DNA of 33,032 nt from Desulfobacterales bacterium. GTDB taxonomy: Bacteria; Desulfobacterota; Desulfobulbia; Desulfobulbales; VMSU01. Under the pieces are notes generated by a model. It made no database searches. It saw only the letters and a list, made by a program, of their open reading frames with translations, and was not told the origin of the DNA. The stretch lies in assembly GCA_011330685.1 (NCBI GenBank), contig DRPV01000325.1, positions 1 to 33,032 of the forward strand. Direction: 5' to 3'. Below are positions 1-9,500 of this stretch, piece after piece (the stretch's first letter is position 1; each line of letters opens with the position of its first letter). The translations under genes were made by a program, and so were the position numbers.

Positions 1-48
1 AAAAATTGCTAAACTCGTTCGTTCCTCACTCAGACAGACGCAATTTTT
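1..48. repeat. Hairpin repeat at the window edge
   Basis: Bases 1-9 (aaaaattgc) and 40-48 (gcaattttt) are perfect reverse complements around a 30-base loop. The base pairing may extend past the left edge, which cuts it off. It lies in non-coding DNA and looks like a REP-type or terminator-like hairpin; the T-run after the right arm would allow termination on the plus strand. Function unknown. Confidence 0.5.
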
Positions 49-171
49 GGCTACGCTTCACTAAGAAAATGCTACAGAATTTGTTCAATACGCTACGAAG
101 ACAGTCCTATTACCCTCGTGCAAGATTGTAACCGGACACCGCTGAGTATTTTTAATTATTAAATTTATATC

Positions 172-260
172 TATTCAGCTAAGGCACCAAATTGCCCTAA
201 AGTCATCTGCCAGGGGTGTTGGCCTTGGACGTGACTTTCATATTTCGTTGTACCTGAATA
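172..260. repeat. Intergenic repeat bounded by ctattcag / ctgaatag
   Basis: Bases 172-179 (ctattcag) and 253-260 (ctgaatag) are inverted copies. The left 34 bases (172-205) align by eye with 2607-2640 and 12231-12263: each has ctatt(c/t)ag, then a (g)ggca block, then c(c)ctaaa. It is therefore a third copy of the dispersed intergenic family seen elsewhere in this window. Internal complementarity (aaggc/gcctt) suggests a folded structure. Confidence 0.5.
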
Positions 261-443
261 GTCGGCCATAGATGTTAGTTGCAAAGTTCATACCCTGTTG
301 CCAAAGTGCGACAGTTTTGCAGCAGTCAAAATAGATCACCAATTAACAGGAAAATTGTTTACTCCCCGAAATAACGTTGGAACTGGCTTTTTTTATCCTT
401 GCATATGGAAAAATAAATCTTATATAGGCCTTTTATTTCCCAT

Positions 444-474
444 TTGCTTTCTCTGTTACAACCTTTGTTATAAT
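444..474 (+). promoter_or_regulatory. Possible sigma-70 promoter of the DUF3108 gene
   Basis: TATAAT at 469-474 is a perfect -10 hexamer, with TTGCTT at 444-449 as a weak -35 and a 19-base spacer, longer than ideal. Transcription would start near 481, just before the AGAGG ribosome-binding site at 484-488. The match is by eye only in an AT-rich region. Confidence 0.3.
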
Positions 475-502
475 TCGCCGACAAGAGGTTAAATGCCCCA
501 AA

Positions 503-1348
503 ATGCGTAAAATGACCAGTTTTTCACCTTCTATTTTCTACTTCATTGCAGTACTGTTCTGGCTGAATTTCTTAATCCCGGAGATGGCGCCCTGCAAACC
601 GCTTCTCCCCTTTAAAAACGGGGAACGGCTTGAATTCCAGATAAGCTGGCTCTTTATTCCCGCCGGTCGCGCTGTTCTACAAGTAGAGCCGCCACCCGGC
701 AATATACCCGGCGCGGCCCACCATTTTGTCCTGACCGCCTCAACCTATCCAGCCATTGATCTGATCTACAAATTCAGAGAAAGGGTTGATTCATACACCT
801 CAGCCCTGATCAATAGAACGGTATTCTACAAAAAACGCCAGCAAGGCAAAACGGAGCGCGATATTACCATACACTTCAACCTTAAACGGAACACCGCGCA
901 ATACACCAATTTTAAAGAAGTTATGCCGCCTATAAAACTTCCAGAAGACACACTCGATCCCCTCGCCGCACTCTATTTTATCCGCTGCCAGTCTCTTGTT
1001 CCGGGACAAACCATAGAACGACCTATTACTGATGGCAAAAAAGTAGTTATCGGCCGCCTGCGGGTCATAAAACGTGAAGTCATAAGGCTTGCCGGCCACT
1101 ACTACAAAACCATCAAGCTGGAACCGGAATTAAAGGAGGTAAAGGGGGTATTTGAGAAGAGTAAGAATGCTAAAATGTATGTCTGGGTTACAGATGATAA
1201 GAGAAAGATATTGGTGCGTCTCAAGAGCCGGGTAGTGGTGGGCAGCTTCATCGCTACCCTGATAAACACGGATATATTAGGTAAGCAGGATAGAGAAGAC
1301 AAAAAGGAAAGAACAGAAAATTCAACTGCCGCTGATGATTATATATGA
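503..1348 (+). CDS. DUF3108 domain-containing exported protein
   Basis: A 281-residue protein with a hydrophobic N-terminal segment (about residues 9-28) after a Lys/Arg start, consistent with a signal peptide for the periplasm or outer membrane. The rest matches the DUF3108 pattern: an early LEFQISWLFIPAGRA strand, the FRERVDSYTS motif, later a LPEDTLDPLAALYFIR segment and a C-terminal MYVWVTDDKRKILVRL strand. Proteins of this family are predicted beta-rich and periplasmic; their function is not established. ATG 503 is used because the preceding ATG at 493 runs into a stop after five codons; AGAGG lies at 484-488. The last 25 residues are charged and low in complexity. The gene stands alone and converges on arsM. 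Confidence 0.8.
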   Translation: MRKMTSFSPSIFYFIAVLFWLNFLIPEMAPCKPLLPFKNGERLEFQISWLFIPAGRAVLQVEPPPGNIPGAAHHFVLTASTYPAIDLIYKFRERVDSYTSALINRTVFYKKRQQGKTERDITIHFNLKRNTAQYTNFKEVMPPIKLPEDTLDPLAALYFIRCQSLVPGQTIERPITDGKKVVIGRLRVIKREVIRLAGHYYKTIKLEPELKEVKGVFEKSKNAKMYVWVTDDKRKILVRLKSRVVVGSFIATLINTDILGKQDREDKKERTENSTAADDYI

Positions 1349-1386
1349 AGCTTGCAGGGGCGGCACAGGATATGCGGGGGGGGGCA

Positions 1387-1500
1387 ATATATGATGCTCT
1401 GGTAAAAAGTCCACATTTGGCAATTTTACCATAGGTACCCCCTTGAAATCATTAGGGGGCAGAATTAGATCTTTCGACTTTTTACGATAGCATCATATAT
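1387..1500. repeat. 114-base palindromic element between convergent genes
   Basis: Arms 1387-1411 and 1476-1500 are inverted copies, 25 bases each with 22 matching; the first 12 bases at each tip (atatatgatgct) match exactly. A nested hairpin (ccccct 1438-1443 / aggggg 1454-1459) sits in the centre. The element fills the gap between the 3' ends of the DUF3108 gene and arsM. It could be a MITE-like insertion or a bidirectional transcription stop; it has no strong T-run next to a short stem, so it is not a typical intrinsic terminator. Confidence 0.6.
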
Positions 1501-1532
1501 GAGGCGTATTAAAAAAAAAGCCGCCCTTCTTC

Positions 1533-2582
1533 TTAACAGCAGCAGGCACCGCCGTATGATGATGCCCCGCTCTTAGCTTTCTCCGCCGCCTCACCGCAGG
1601 CAAAGGGGCCGAAATGACGGGAACGGTCACCGCTGACCATAAAATGAGGGGCCAGACGGGTTTCGGAAAGCATGGCAGCAGTATTACCGCAAACCAGCAT
1701 TGGTTTATGGGCAATGAAATGGTGGTGGTCGTCTAAATCGAAAAAATGCGGTGCCTCCGGAATGCTGCCTTTATAAACGGCCATCTGACCGTAATCCTCG
1801 CAGATATCCTCAAGGTCAGCAAGCTTGAAGGCTCGAATAGTTTCGGAAAAGAAGGCCGCCATCCCAATCTTAGCCGCGATCTCCGGGTTATCAAGCTCTA
1901 CGCGCCGACTATTAAGACACCTGAAATCCCGGCAGCCGAGATTAAGCAGCAAACGTCTAAAATCCTCCCGATACATGGCGCCGGAGAGACATTCACCCCT
2001 AAGTACCGGATCATCATACAGGGCTACCGGAATCCGGCAGCCGGAGAAGATATCCGCGAAAAAGAGTTCGCCGCCCGGCTTTAAAACCCGGAAAATCTCC
2101 GAGAATACCGCTTCCTTATCCGGAGAAAGATTAAGGACGCAGTTCGAGATAACCACATCCACCGAGTTATCCGCCACCTCAATGGCCCGCAAATCCTCAA
2201 TATACCCCTGCCGGAAATCGACATTGGCCTTTTCATAGCCAAATCTAACCATTTGACTATCGAGATTGCGACGGGCTACTGCCAGTTGTTCACTGGTCAT
2301 ATCCACCCCAATCACATAGCCGGTTGGTCCGGCCAGGCGGGAGGCTAAAAAGGCATCCCGCCCAGTTCCGCAGCCTAAATCGAGAACGGTGCAGCCCTCA
2401 AGCAGAGGGGGCAACGGCGAACCGCAGCCATAAAATTTTTCCAGGATTTCATCATTAATCTCGCTTAAAATGGCCTTAATCCGGGCTGGAATCTCATCAT
2501 CACAGCAACAGGCGCTGGTCTGGAGATCCTTGTTCCCTTTAAGGATGCGGCCATAATATTCTTTTACCTGTTTAAATTCCAC
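1533..2582 (-). CDS. arsM: Arsenite methyltransferase-like SAM-dependent methyltransferase
   Basis: A 349-residue class I SAM methyltransferase. The SAM-binding motif VLDLGCGTGRD lies near residue 70 and a later acidic GVDMTSEQL loop near 95. Cys residues sit where ArsM enzymes bind As(III): YGCG before motif I, SNCVLNL in the middle and GECLSG near residue 200, plus an ACCC run near residue 25. The C-terminus ends in a GGACCC tail, common among ArsM proteins. Known ArsM enzymes methylate arsenite to volatile or less retained forms in the cytoplasm; this activity is inferred here. The start is GTG at 2582 with only a weak ribosome-binding site. It is the last gene of the minus-strand block, 106 bases after mvhD with a dispersed repeat in between, so it may be a separate unit. 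A T9 run at 1511-1519 follows the stop. Confidence 0.78.
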   Translation of the reverse strand: MEFKQVKEYYGRILKGNKDLQTSACCCDDEIPARIKAILSEINDEILEKFYGCGSPLPPLLEGCTVLDLGCGTGRDAFLASRLAGPTGYVIGVDMTSEQLAVARRNLDSQMVRFGYEKANVDFRQGYIEDLRAIEVADNSVDVVISNCVLNLSPDKEAVFSEIFRVLKPGGELFFADIFSGCRIPVALYDDPVLRGECLSGAMYREDFRRLLLNLGCRDFRCLNSRRVELDNPEIAAKIGMAAFFSETIRAFKLADLEDICEDYGQMAVYKGSIPEAPHFFDLDDHHHFIAHKPMLVCGNTAAMLSETRLAPHFMVSGDRSRHFGPFACGEAAEKAKSGASSYGGACCC

Positions 2583-2602
2583 GGCTCATGTGTAAAACAT
2601 TT

Positions 2603-2659
2603 GTAACTATTCAGCGGGGGCAACACATTCATCCTAAACTTATAGTCGTAACCGTTCAG
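2603..2659. repeat. Dispersed intergenic repeat, copy between mvhD and arsM
   Basis: GTAACTATTCAG at 2603-2614 and the variant GTAACCGTTCAG at 2648-2659 flank a ggggcaa ... cctaaact core. The same order of blocks, with nearly the same spacing, occurs at 12229-12282. Its position between two co-oriented genes may separate the transcription of arsM from that of mvhD. Confidence 0.6.
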
Positions 2660-2688
2660 GGAAGCGAAGACTCCACTTGTGGCAAAAA

Positions 2689-3291
2689 CTATTCCAGACC
2701 GGCACTGATGGTCTTGGATAATTTGCTGTCCACGGTCTCCTTAATCCATTCCGGGGTTATCTGCGGCCCCTCCTTGCGCATGGCCTTGGTCACATTGCCA
2801 AACCCCACCCGCAGTTTACGGTCACTCAGCAGATTAACGGCCTTAGTTAAGCGTTCCTTAACCTCTTCCGGACTCAGCCCCTCACTCTGACCCAGGGGCC
2901 CAAGCTCCTTTGTCCGTATTGTGAAATCAGTAATCAACTTCACAAAGCGCGGTGCCTCAGCGGCCGAGGCCCAATGCAGGCCAAAGCGCTCCGGATTTAT
3001 ACCAATCTCGGTTAAAACCTTTTTGACCAAGGCGTTAACTCCCATAGCGTCATAATTACCAACCTGGTAATGGCATTCACCAAGTTGTCAGCCGCCGGTA
3101 AATATGGCATCGGCCCCCTCAACAAAGCCCCTGAGGATAAAGGCGGCATCCACCCGGCCAGTACACATAACCCGAATAGTACGGAGATTAGGCGGATACT
3201 GGTATCGCGAAACCCCGGCCGCGTCAGCGGCGGCGTAACAGCACCAATTACACAAAAACCCAAGTATTTTGGGATTAAACTCGTCAGTCAT
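2689..3291 (-). CDS. mvhD: MvhD/FrhD-type Fe-S electron-transfer subunit, predicted selenoprotein
   Basis: Read through one in-frame TGA at 3088-3090, this is a 200-residue MvhD-family protein. These small proteins bind a [2Fe-2S] cluster and pass electrons from a hydrogenase or formate dehydrogenase to HdrA. The N-terminal half shows LGFLCNWCCYAAADAAG and a VMCTGRVD motif. The second half carries the family motif GG(U)QLGECHYQVGNY, with the UGA at the Cys position of the usual GCxxGxCHY. Both halves are in the same frame and neither is complete alone. The start ATG 3291 lies 2 bases after the hdrA stop, with GAGGAG at the end of hdrA as ribosome-binding site. At 200 residues it is longer than the typical 130-150; the extra C-terminal 60 residues are charged and helical. 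The UGA is residue 68. Confidence 0.88.
3055..3090 (-). promoter_or_regulatory. Candidate SECIS hairpin after the mvhD UGA
   Basis: On the minus strand the UGA (3090-3088) is followed after 16 bases by ATTACC (3071-3066), a five-base AGGTT loop and GGTAAT (3060-3055), a perfect 6-bp stem. Bacterial SECIS elements lie inside the coding region just downstream of UGA, so the place fits. Folding energy was not computed. Confidence 0.5.
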
Positions 3292-3293
3292 GC

Positions 3294-6200
3294 TTACTCC
3301 TCAATTGAATTACCAAAGGCCTCAATCTGGGCGATAATTTGTTCATTTGTAAAGCCCCCCATGGAAATAGCAAAGGTGGGGCAGTGAGAGGCACAGATTC
3401 CGCAGGCCTTACAGGAGGCCACTATGGTCTCGGCCTTGCGTTTTTTATCTACCTTAATAATCTGAATGGCTTGATATGGGCAGAGACTGGCGCACAGACC
3501 ACAGCCGATACAGGCCTCCTGATCAACATGGGAGACGATGGGCTCCACGGAGACCGAGCCCTTGACCAGAGGCATGGCTGCCTTGGCGGCCGCGGCCTGA
3601 GCCTGGACAATAGTTTCATTCAGGGGCTTGGGCGAGTGAGCCAGGCCGCAGACATAAACCCCGGCCACCGGCATCTCCACGGGCCGCAGTTTGACATGGG
3701 CCTCCATAAAGAATTTATGCTCCGTTACCGGCACCTTGAGTAATTTACTCAAAGCCTCGGTACCCTGGGGCACAATGCCCACACTGAGAGCAATAACCTC
3801 GGGCTGCATCACAACATCTTCCTGCAGCAGCGGGTCGTGAAAACTTATTTCCACCTTCTGACCTTTTTTGGTGATCCGGGGTTTATTATCCACCTCATAG
3901 GGAATAAAGACGACGCCCTTCTCTCTGGCCTGCTGATATTTTTCCTCAGCATAACCATAGGTGCGAAGATCACGATAGAGGACAAATACCTGAGATTCAG
4001 GATTTATTTCTTTAATATGCAGGGCATTCTTAACGGCATGATTACAGCAGACCTTACTGCAGTAATTCAGGTCGTCGCCTCGGCTGCCGGCGCATTGCAC
4101 CATGACTACTGAGGATGGAGCCCGTTTTTTGGCCTTACCGAAGAGCCTGGTCTCTAACTCCTGCTGGGTGATTATCTGCTTTGATTTTACCAATTCCTGC
4201 CCCAAAACCTGGGCCGGTTTATGCTCCCGGCCGCCGGTGGCAAGAATAATTACCCCATGGTCAATGGTATGTTCGGCGGTTTTCTTGCCTTCCTGTACCT
4301 TGAGTACTGAAGAAAAATTACCCACAAAGCCGTTGATAGTAATTAGCTCGGCCTTGGTTATAACCTCAATCAAGGCACTGCTTTTTACCCTGGAGATAAG
4401 CTTCTTCAGAGTAGCGGCCGTTCCAACTCCTTCAATGGTCTGCTTAATGACCAGCAGATTACCGCCAAGCTCTGCCTCCTTCTCTACCAGTGTACAATGG
4501 AATCCCTGCTCGGCCAGAGTCAGAGCGGCAGTCAACCCCGCCACACCGCCCCCTAAAACCAGGGCCTTGTCAGTTACCGGTACCGTTTGCTCGGCCAGCG
4601 GCTGAATACGGTTGGCCTTGGCCACTGCCATGCGGATTAAATCCATGGATTTCTCAGTGGCGGCCTCAGGCTCATTGGCATGAACCCAGGAGCATTGGTC
4701 GCGGATATTAACCATCTCGAACAGGGAACGGTTCAGCCCGGCATCCTTCAGCGTCTCTTGAAACAGAGGCTCGTGGGTTCGCGGAGAACAGGCGGCTATG
4801 ACCACCCGGTTCAAATTATGCTCTTTAATTGTCTTCTTTAACATCTCCTGGGCATCCTGCGAGCAGGAATACATGGACTCGGAGTGATAAACGACATTTT
4901 CCATACCATCGGTATATTTATCAACCCTGGGCACATCCACTACGCCGCCGATATTAATACCACAATGACAGGTAAAAACCCCGATACGAATATCCTCTCC
5001 GGTAATATCATGTTCGGCGGGATATGATTTTACCACATAGCCCTTACCCCGCTGTTTCTTCAAGAGACCGGCGGCAATACCAGCCGCGGCTGAAGACTGG
5101 GTGACACTCTCGGGAATATCACAGGGGCCCTGGAAGGCGCCAGCCACATAAATACCCGGCTGGGACGAATTAAGGGGATGAAAGGGGTCAGTCCGGCAAA
5201 AATCAAACTTATTAAGTTCCACATCCAGGAGCTTAGAAATTTTGCGGGCATCTTTAGGGGCATCAAGACCGACGGAGAGCACCACCATGTCAAAGGGGTC
5301 AAAACGATGCCGACCGTCCATAGTGGAATAGGTAAGTCTCAGGCCCTTGGCACCCCAGGGGGTAACACCTGCCACCTTAGCCCGGACAAATTTGATGCCG
5401 AACTGTTCCTCAGCCCGTTTGCGGGCCGCGTCAAAGTCCTTGCCCTGAGTCCGCATGTCCATATAAAAAATGATGATATCCAGCTCTGGATCGTGCTCCT
5501 TGGCAACCATAGCCTCCTTGATGGCATACATACAGCAGACCGACGAGCAATAGCCGTTACCACAGCCCAGATCCCGTGACCCCACACACTGAATAAAAGC
5601 CAGACTCTTGGGATGACGTTGATCCGACAGACAGAGGACATTCCCCTGATAGGGGCCGGAGGGATTTAAAAGGCGCTCAAATTCCAGGCTGGTAAGCACA
5701 TCGGCATGGACACCGTAACTATATTTAGCCAAGGTACTGTCAGGCACCTTGCCAAATCCAGGCGCCAGCACCACGGCACCAACCGCAATCTTTTTAACCT
5801 TGGGCTTCTGATTAAAATTGATGGCGTGGCTGCGGCATACCGGCACACATATCTGGCAGGTATCCTCGGTAACATGCAGACAGGCCGCAGGATCAATATA
5901 ATAGGTAGCCGGTACCGCCTGCGGGTAATCAATATGGATGGGGCGGGTTAGATTCAGGCCCTCATTAAATGTATCCTGCAGGTGGCGCGGGCAGTAAGTG
6001 GTACATAAACCGCAGGCCGTACATTTATCGGCATCAATAAAACGAGGCCGCATATTAACCTTGGCCGTAAAGGCCCCCGGCTTACCTTCAAGTCCTGTAA
6101 AATCAGCGTTGCTTAAAATTTCAATATTGGGAGACCGACCGGCCTCTACCAGTTTTGGTGCCAGGATTCAGAGGGCGCAGTCATTGGTGGGAAAGGTCTT

Positions 6201-6377
6201 GTCAAGTTGCGCCATCACTCCGCCAATGGCCGGACTCTTCTCAACGAGATAGACATAATAACCTAACTCGGTGAGATCAAGAGCGGACTGCACACCGGCA
6301 ATTCCGCCGCCCAGTACCATAACCGCCCCGGAGGAGGTGCCTTTATCTGCCTTTTTATTTTTTACTGCCTTTGCCAT
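3294..6377 (-). CDS. hdrA: HdrA-type flavin Fe-S oxidoreductase with two FAD domains, predicted selenoprotein
   Basis: Reading through the TGA at 6168-6170 gives a 1027-residue HdrA. HdrA is the flavin subunit of heterodisulfide reductase-type complexes and the usual site of electron bifurcation, in the cytoplasm. The N-terminus has a Rossmann fold ([15 protein letters not shown]) and the HdrA motif [20 protein letters not shown], with Sec70 in place of a conserved Cys. Next comes a ferredoxin motif ([12 protein letters not shown], about residues 116-127), further Cys motifs, and a second FAD region with [15 protein letters not shown]. The C-terminus has two more [4Fe-4S] motifs ([12 protein letters not shown] and [12 protein letters not shown]). 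It is far longer than archaeal HdrA (about 650), a double-FAD form seen in delta-proteobacteria. The ATG at 6377 has GGAG 8 bases upstream. It lies between fdhA and mvhD; no hdrB or hdrC is adjacent. Confidence 0.92.
6138..6170 (-). promoter_or_regulatory. Candidate SECIS hairpin after the hdrA UGA
   Basis: After the UGA (6170-6168) and 14 spacer bases, ACTGG (6153-6149) can pair with CCGGT (6142-6138), including one G-U pair, around a six-base TAGAGG loop. The 5-bp stem is the weakest of the three in this window. The protein context supports Sec more strongly than this fold does. Confidence 0.35.
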
Positions 6378-6502
6378 ATTACAAACTCCACGTTATAAGA
6401 ATGAGCGGTCAATTCAACCTGACCGCATTGTTCAAAGATCATGTTTTTTTACCTGTGCCGCAGTACCGCAATACGCCATCCCCTCTTGGGTTTGGGATTA
6501 TA

Positions 6503-9500
6503 TCAAATTATCAAATCATTATGATGTCTTCTGTCATCCGGACTCTGAACCTCAACCCGGATGGCGCATATTTTGTACTGCGGACTTCGGGAGAGGCGGT
6601 CAAGGCTGTTTAAGGTCAACTGATTGACCGGAACCTCGGCAAAATGATAGGGAATAAATACTGTCCCGACCTGTGACCTGTCAGTCAGAGCCGCCCGCAC
6701 CCTTACGGAACCCCTTCTTGAGGTCATCTTGATCCAGTCTCCTTCTTCAATTCCAAGACGTTGGGCATCAAGAGGATTTATCTCAGCCCTGGCCTCACCA
6801 TATATCTTACCCAGCCCGGCGGTCTTCCTGGTCATACTGCCAAAATTATACTGAGCGTAGTGACGGCCGGTGGTGAAGAGCATAGGGAACTCGTCATCGG
6901 GCATCTCTTTAGGCGGCGTATAATCCTCCGGGATAAAGAGGCCGCGGCCTCGGGTAAACTTGCCGACATGCATAACCGTGGTGCCAGAATGACTCTTATT
7001 AGGTACCGGCCACTGCAGGCCAACCTCCTCAATCCGCTGATAGGTAATTCCTTTATACTGCGGGGTGAGAGAGGCAATCTCGGTGAAAATATCGGCCGCT
7101 GATTCATAATTCATTTCATAGCCCATTTTCTTGGACAACTCACAGAATATCCGCCAATCGGCCTTGGCCAGTCCAGGGGGGTCAACGGCCTTCCGTATCC
7201 GCTGCACCCGGCGCTCAGTACTGGTAAAGGTACCATCTTTCTCGGCAAAGCAAGAGGCCGGCAACACCACATCCGCCATCTTGGCGGTGTCGGTGAGGAA
7301 TATATCCTGCACCAGTAGAAAATCCAGTTTTTCCAAGGCCTGCACGGCATGATGGGCATTGGGATCGGCCAATACCGGATCTTCGCCCATAATGTAGAGC
7401 CCGCGGATATCACCCTCATGAATAGCATCCCAGACCTCGGTGGCAGCCTTACCGGGCCGCCGGGGTAATTTAACACCCCACATCTCTTCATAACGATCAA
7501 AGATGTCATCATTTTTAAGACCGGCATAACCCGGCAGAGTGTTGAACAGGGCACCCATATCACAGGCACCCTGAACATTATTCTGCCCCCGCAGGGGATT
7601 AACCCCACCCCCGGCGGTACCCATCTTGCCGCAGAGCATGGCGAGGTTAGCGACACATTTAACATTATCGGTACCGGTGGCATGATGGGCCAGGCCCATA
7701 CCGTAAAAGACAGCGCATTTTTTACCGGGGCTGGCGTACAGACGAGCCACGGCATGGAGCTGCTCCGAATCTATGCCGGTGATCTCCTCCACATAGGACG
7801 GGGTATATTTTTCGGTAACAATGAGCAGCTCTTCAAAATTCTCGGTACGCTGCTCGACAAATTCCTTATCATAAAGTTCTTCCTTGATGATAACCCGCAT
7901 CATACCGTTTAACAGGGCGACATCACTACCCGGTTTATTACGTACCCATTGTTCGGCACGCCGGGCGAAATCAGTACCCCTGGGATCAACCACAATAAGC
8001 CTGGTACCGTTATCCAAGGCCTGATGAATCCGCAGGCCGATGGTGGGATGCCCGGTATCGGCATTGGAACCAATCATGAAGATTACATCAGAGTCTTTAA
8101 TATCCGCAATGGAATTAGTCATTGCGCCGCTGCCGAAAGAGATGGCCAAACTGGCCACCGTGGGAGCGTGTCAGAGCCTGGCGCAGTGGTCGATATTATT
8201 CGTCCCCAGCGCCGTACGCATAAACTTCTGCATTATAAAATTGTCTTCATTGGTGGCCCTGGCGCAGGAAAATCCGGCGATGGAATCCGGCCCGTACATG
8301 GCTCTCAAATCGAAGAAGTGTTTGGCCACATGGTTCAAGGCCTCTTCCCAGGTAGTCTCCACCAGTTGGCCGCCCTGGCGGATGAGGGGAGCGGTGAGAC
8401 GATCACGATGCTGCACAAAGTCAAAACCGAAACGCCCCTTAACACAGAGAGCGCCATAATTAGGCGCCAGCTCCGGATCGGCGCTGACCTCCATAATCGT
8501 ATTGTTCTTAATCCTCAAGATCAACTGGCATCCAGCGCCGCAATAGGGACAGGTAGTTTGAACCTCGCGAATTTTTTCGTTCACCACCGGGACATTGGCT
8601 GCTGTTTTAGATAAAGCACCGGTGGAACAGAATTCGGCGCAACGGCCGCAGGCCACACAATTATCATTAAAGCTGAGTTTAATCCCCTGAGCCCGGCCAA
8701 GCTCATCAAAACCGGCCGCCGTCAGCTCCAGGGCCTTGTATTCACAGCTGTTCCGGCAACGCTGGCAATATATACATTTATTAAGATCAACGCTTAAGGT
8801 GGGATGCGTGGTGTCCTTGGCATAAAGCGGGATTTTACCCATGCCGGTCTTATTAAGATTGATCTTATGCTCTATAGCGAGAGACTTTAAGTCGCAGCGC
8901 TCAAAGGCCGAACAGCCGCAGGACAGACAGCGGTTAGCCTCTTTGAGAGCCATTTCCTCGGTGAAACCGAGTTTAATCTGATCAAAATCCTGAATGGCAA
9001 TCTCCGGCGGGCGAGTGGGCATTTTCTCGCGGAGCTTAACATTGATGCCTTCGAAATTACGCATATCGACATCATCAAAGGAACGTCCCCGGCTGAAATT
9101 AAAACGCTCGTCGGTTTGTTTGGCAGTCCCCATTAAGTAGCTGTGGATATTTTCGGCGGCCCGCCGGGCGGCAACCACCGTCTGGATAACTGTCCGCGGC
9201 CCGGACACTACGTCACCAGCCGCGAATATTCCCTCCACATTGGTCGATGAATTCCGAACATTAGCCTTCAAACAATTCTTTTGTGAAAGTTCCAGAGTTT
9301 CTTCAATCCCGGCGGCTGATATTTTACTTTTTTCAAAGGCCATCTGCCCCATGGAGTGGACAATACAATCGACCTCAATATGATTGGAACTGCCGGGAAT
9401 GGCCTCGGGATGACGTACTCCGCGCTTGTCCGGTTCGGTGAGGCGCATACGGATTAGTTCAATATCAAGGCCGTGCTCAGCGCTTGATATCTGCACCGGG

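Larger units (their letters stand above)
1..502. other. Gene-free region upstream of the DUF3108 gene
   Basis: No reading frame here looks like a protein. A 64-codon frame at 298-492 has no ribosome-binding site, no recognisable domain and an odd composition, and was not accepted. The stretch holds the edge hairpin (1-48), a repeat bounded by ctattcag/ctgaatag (172-260) and a possible promoter close to the gene at 503. Confidence 0.6.

Noticed and set aside
298-492. 64-codon frame before the DUF3108 gene
   Set aside because: No ribosome-binding site, no domain and overlap with the likely promoter region.
1508-1530. T9 run after arsM as an intrinsic terminator
   Set aside because: A GGGCGGC stretch precedes the T-run but I found no matching arm for a stable stem.
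2689-2691. TAG at the end of mvhD as a pyrrolysine codon
   Set aside because: The sequence after it has no family similarity and runs into a repeat and further stops.
3012-3263. 83-codon minus-strand frame bridging the two halves of mvhD
   Set aside because: It lies in another frame. The family motifs are found in the frame that reads through UGA, so a frameshift is not needed.
6168-8173. hdrA and fdhA as split pseudogenes
   Set aside because: The only interruption in each is one UGA exactly at a known Sec/Cys column, with the frame and conservation intact after it.
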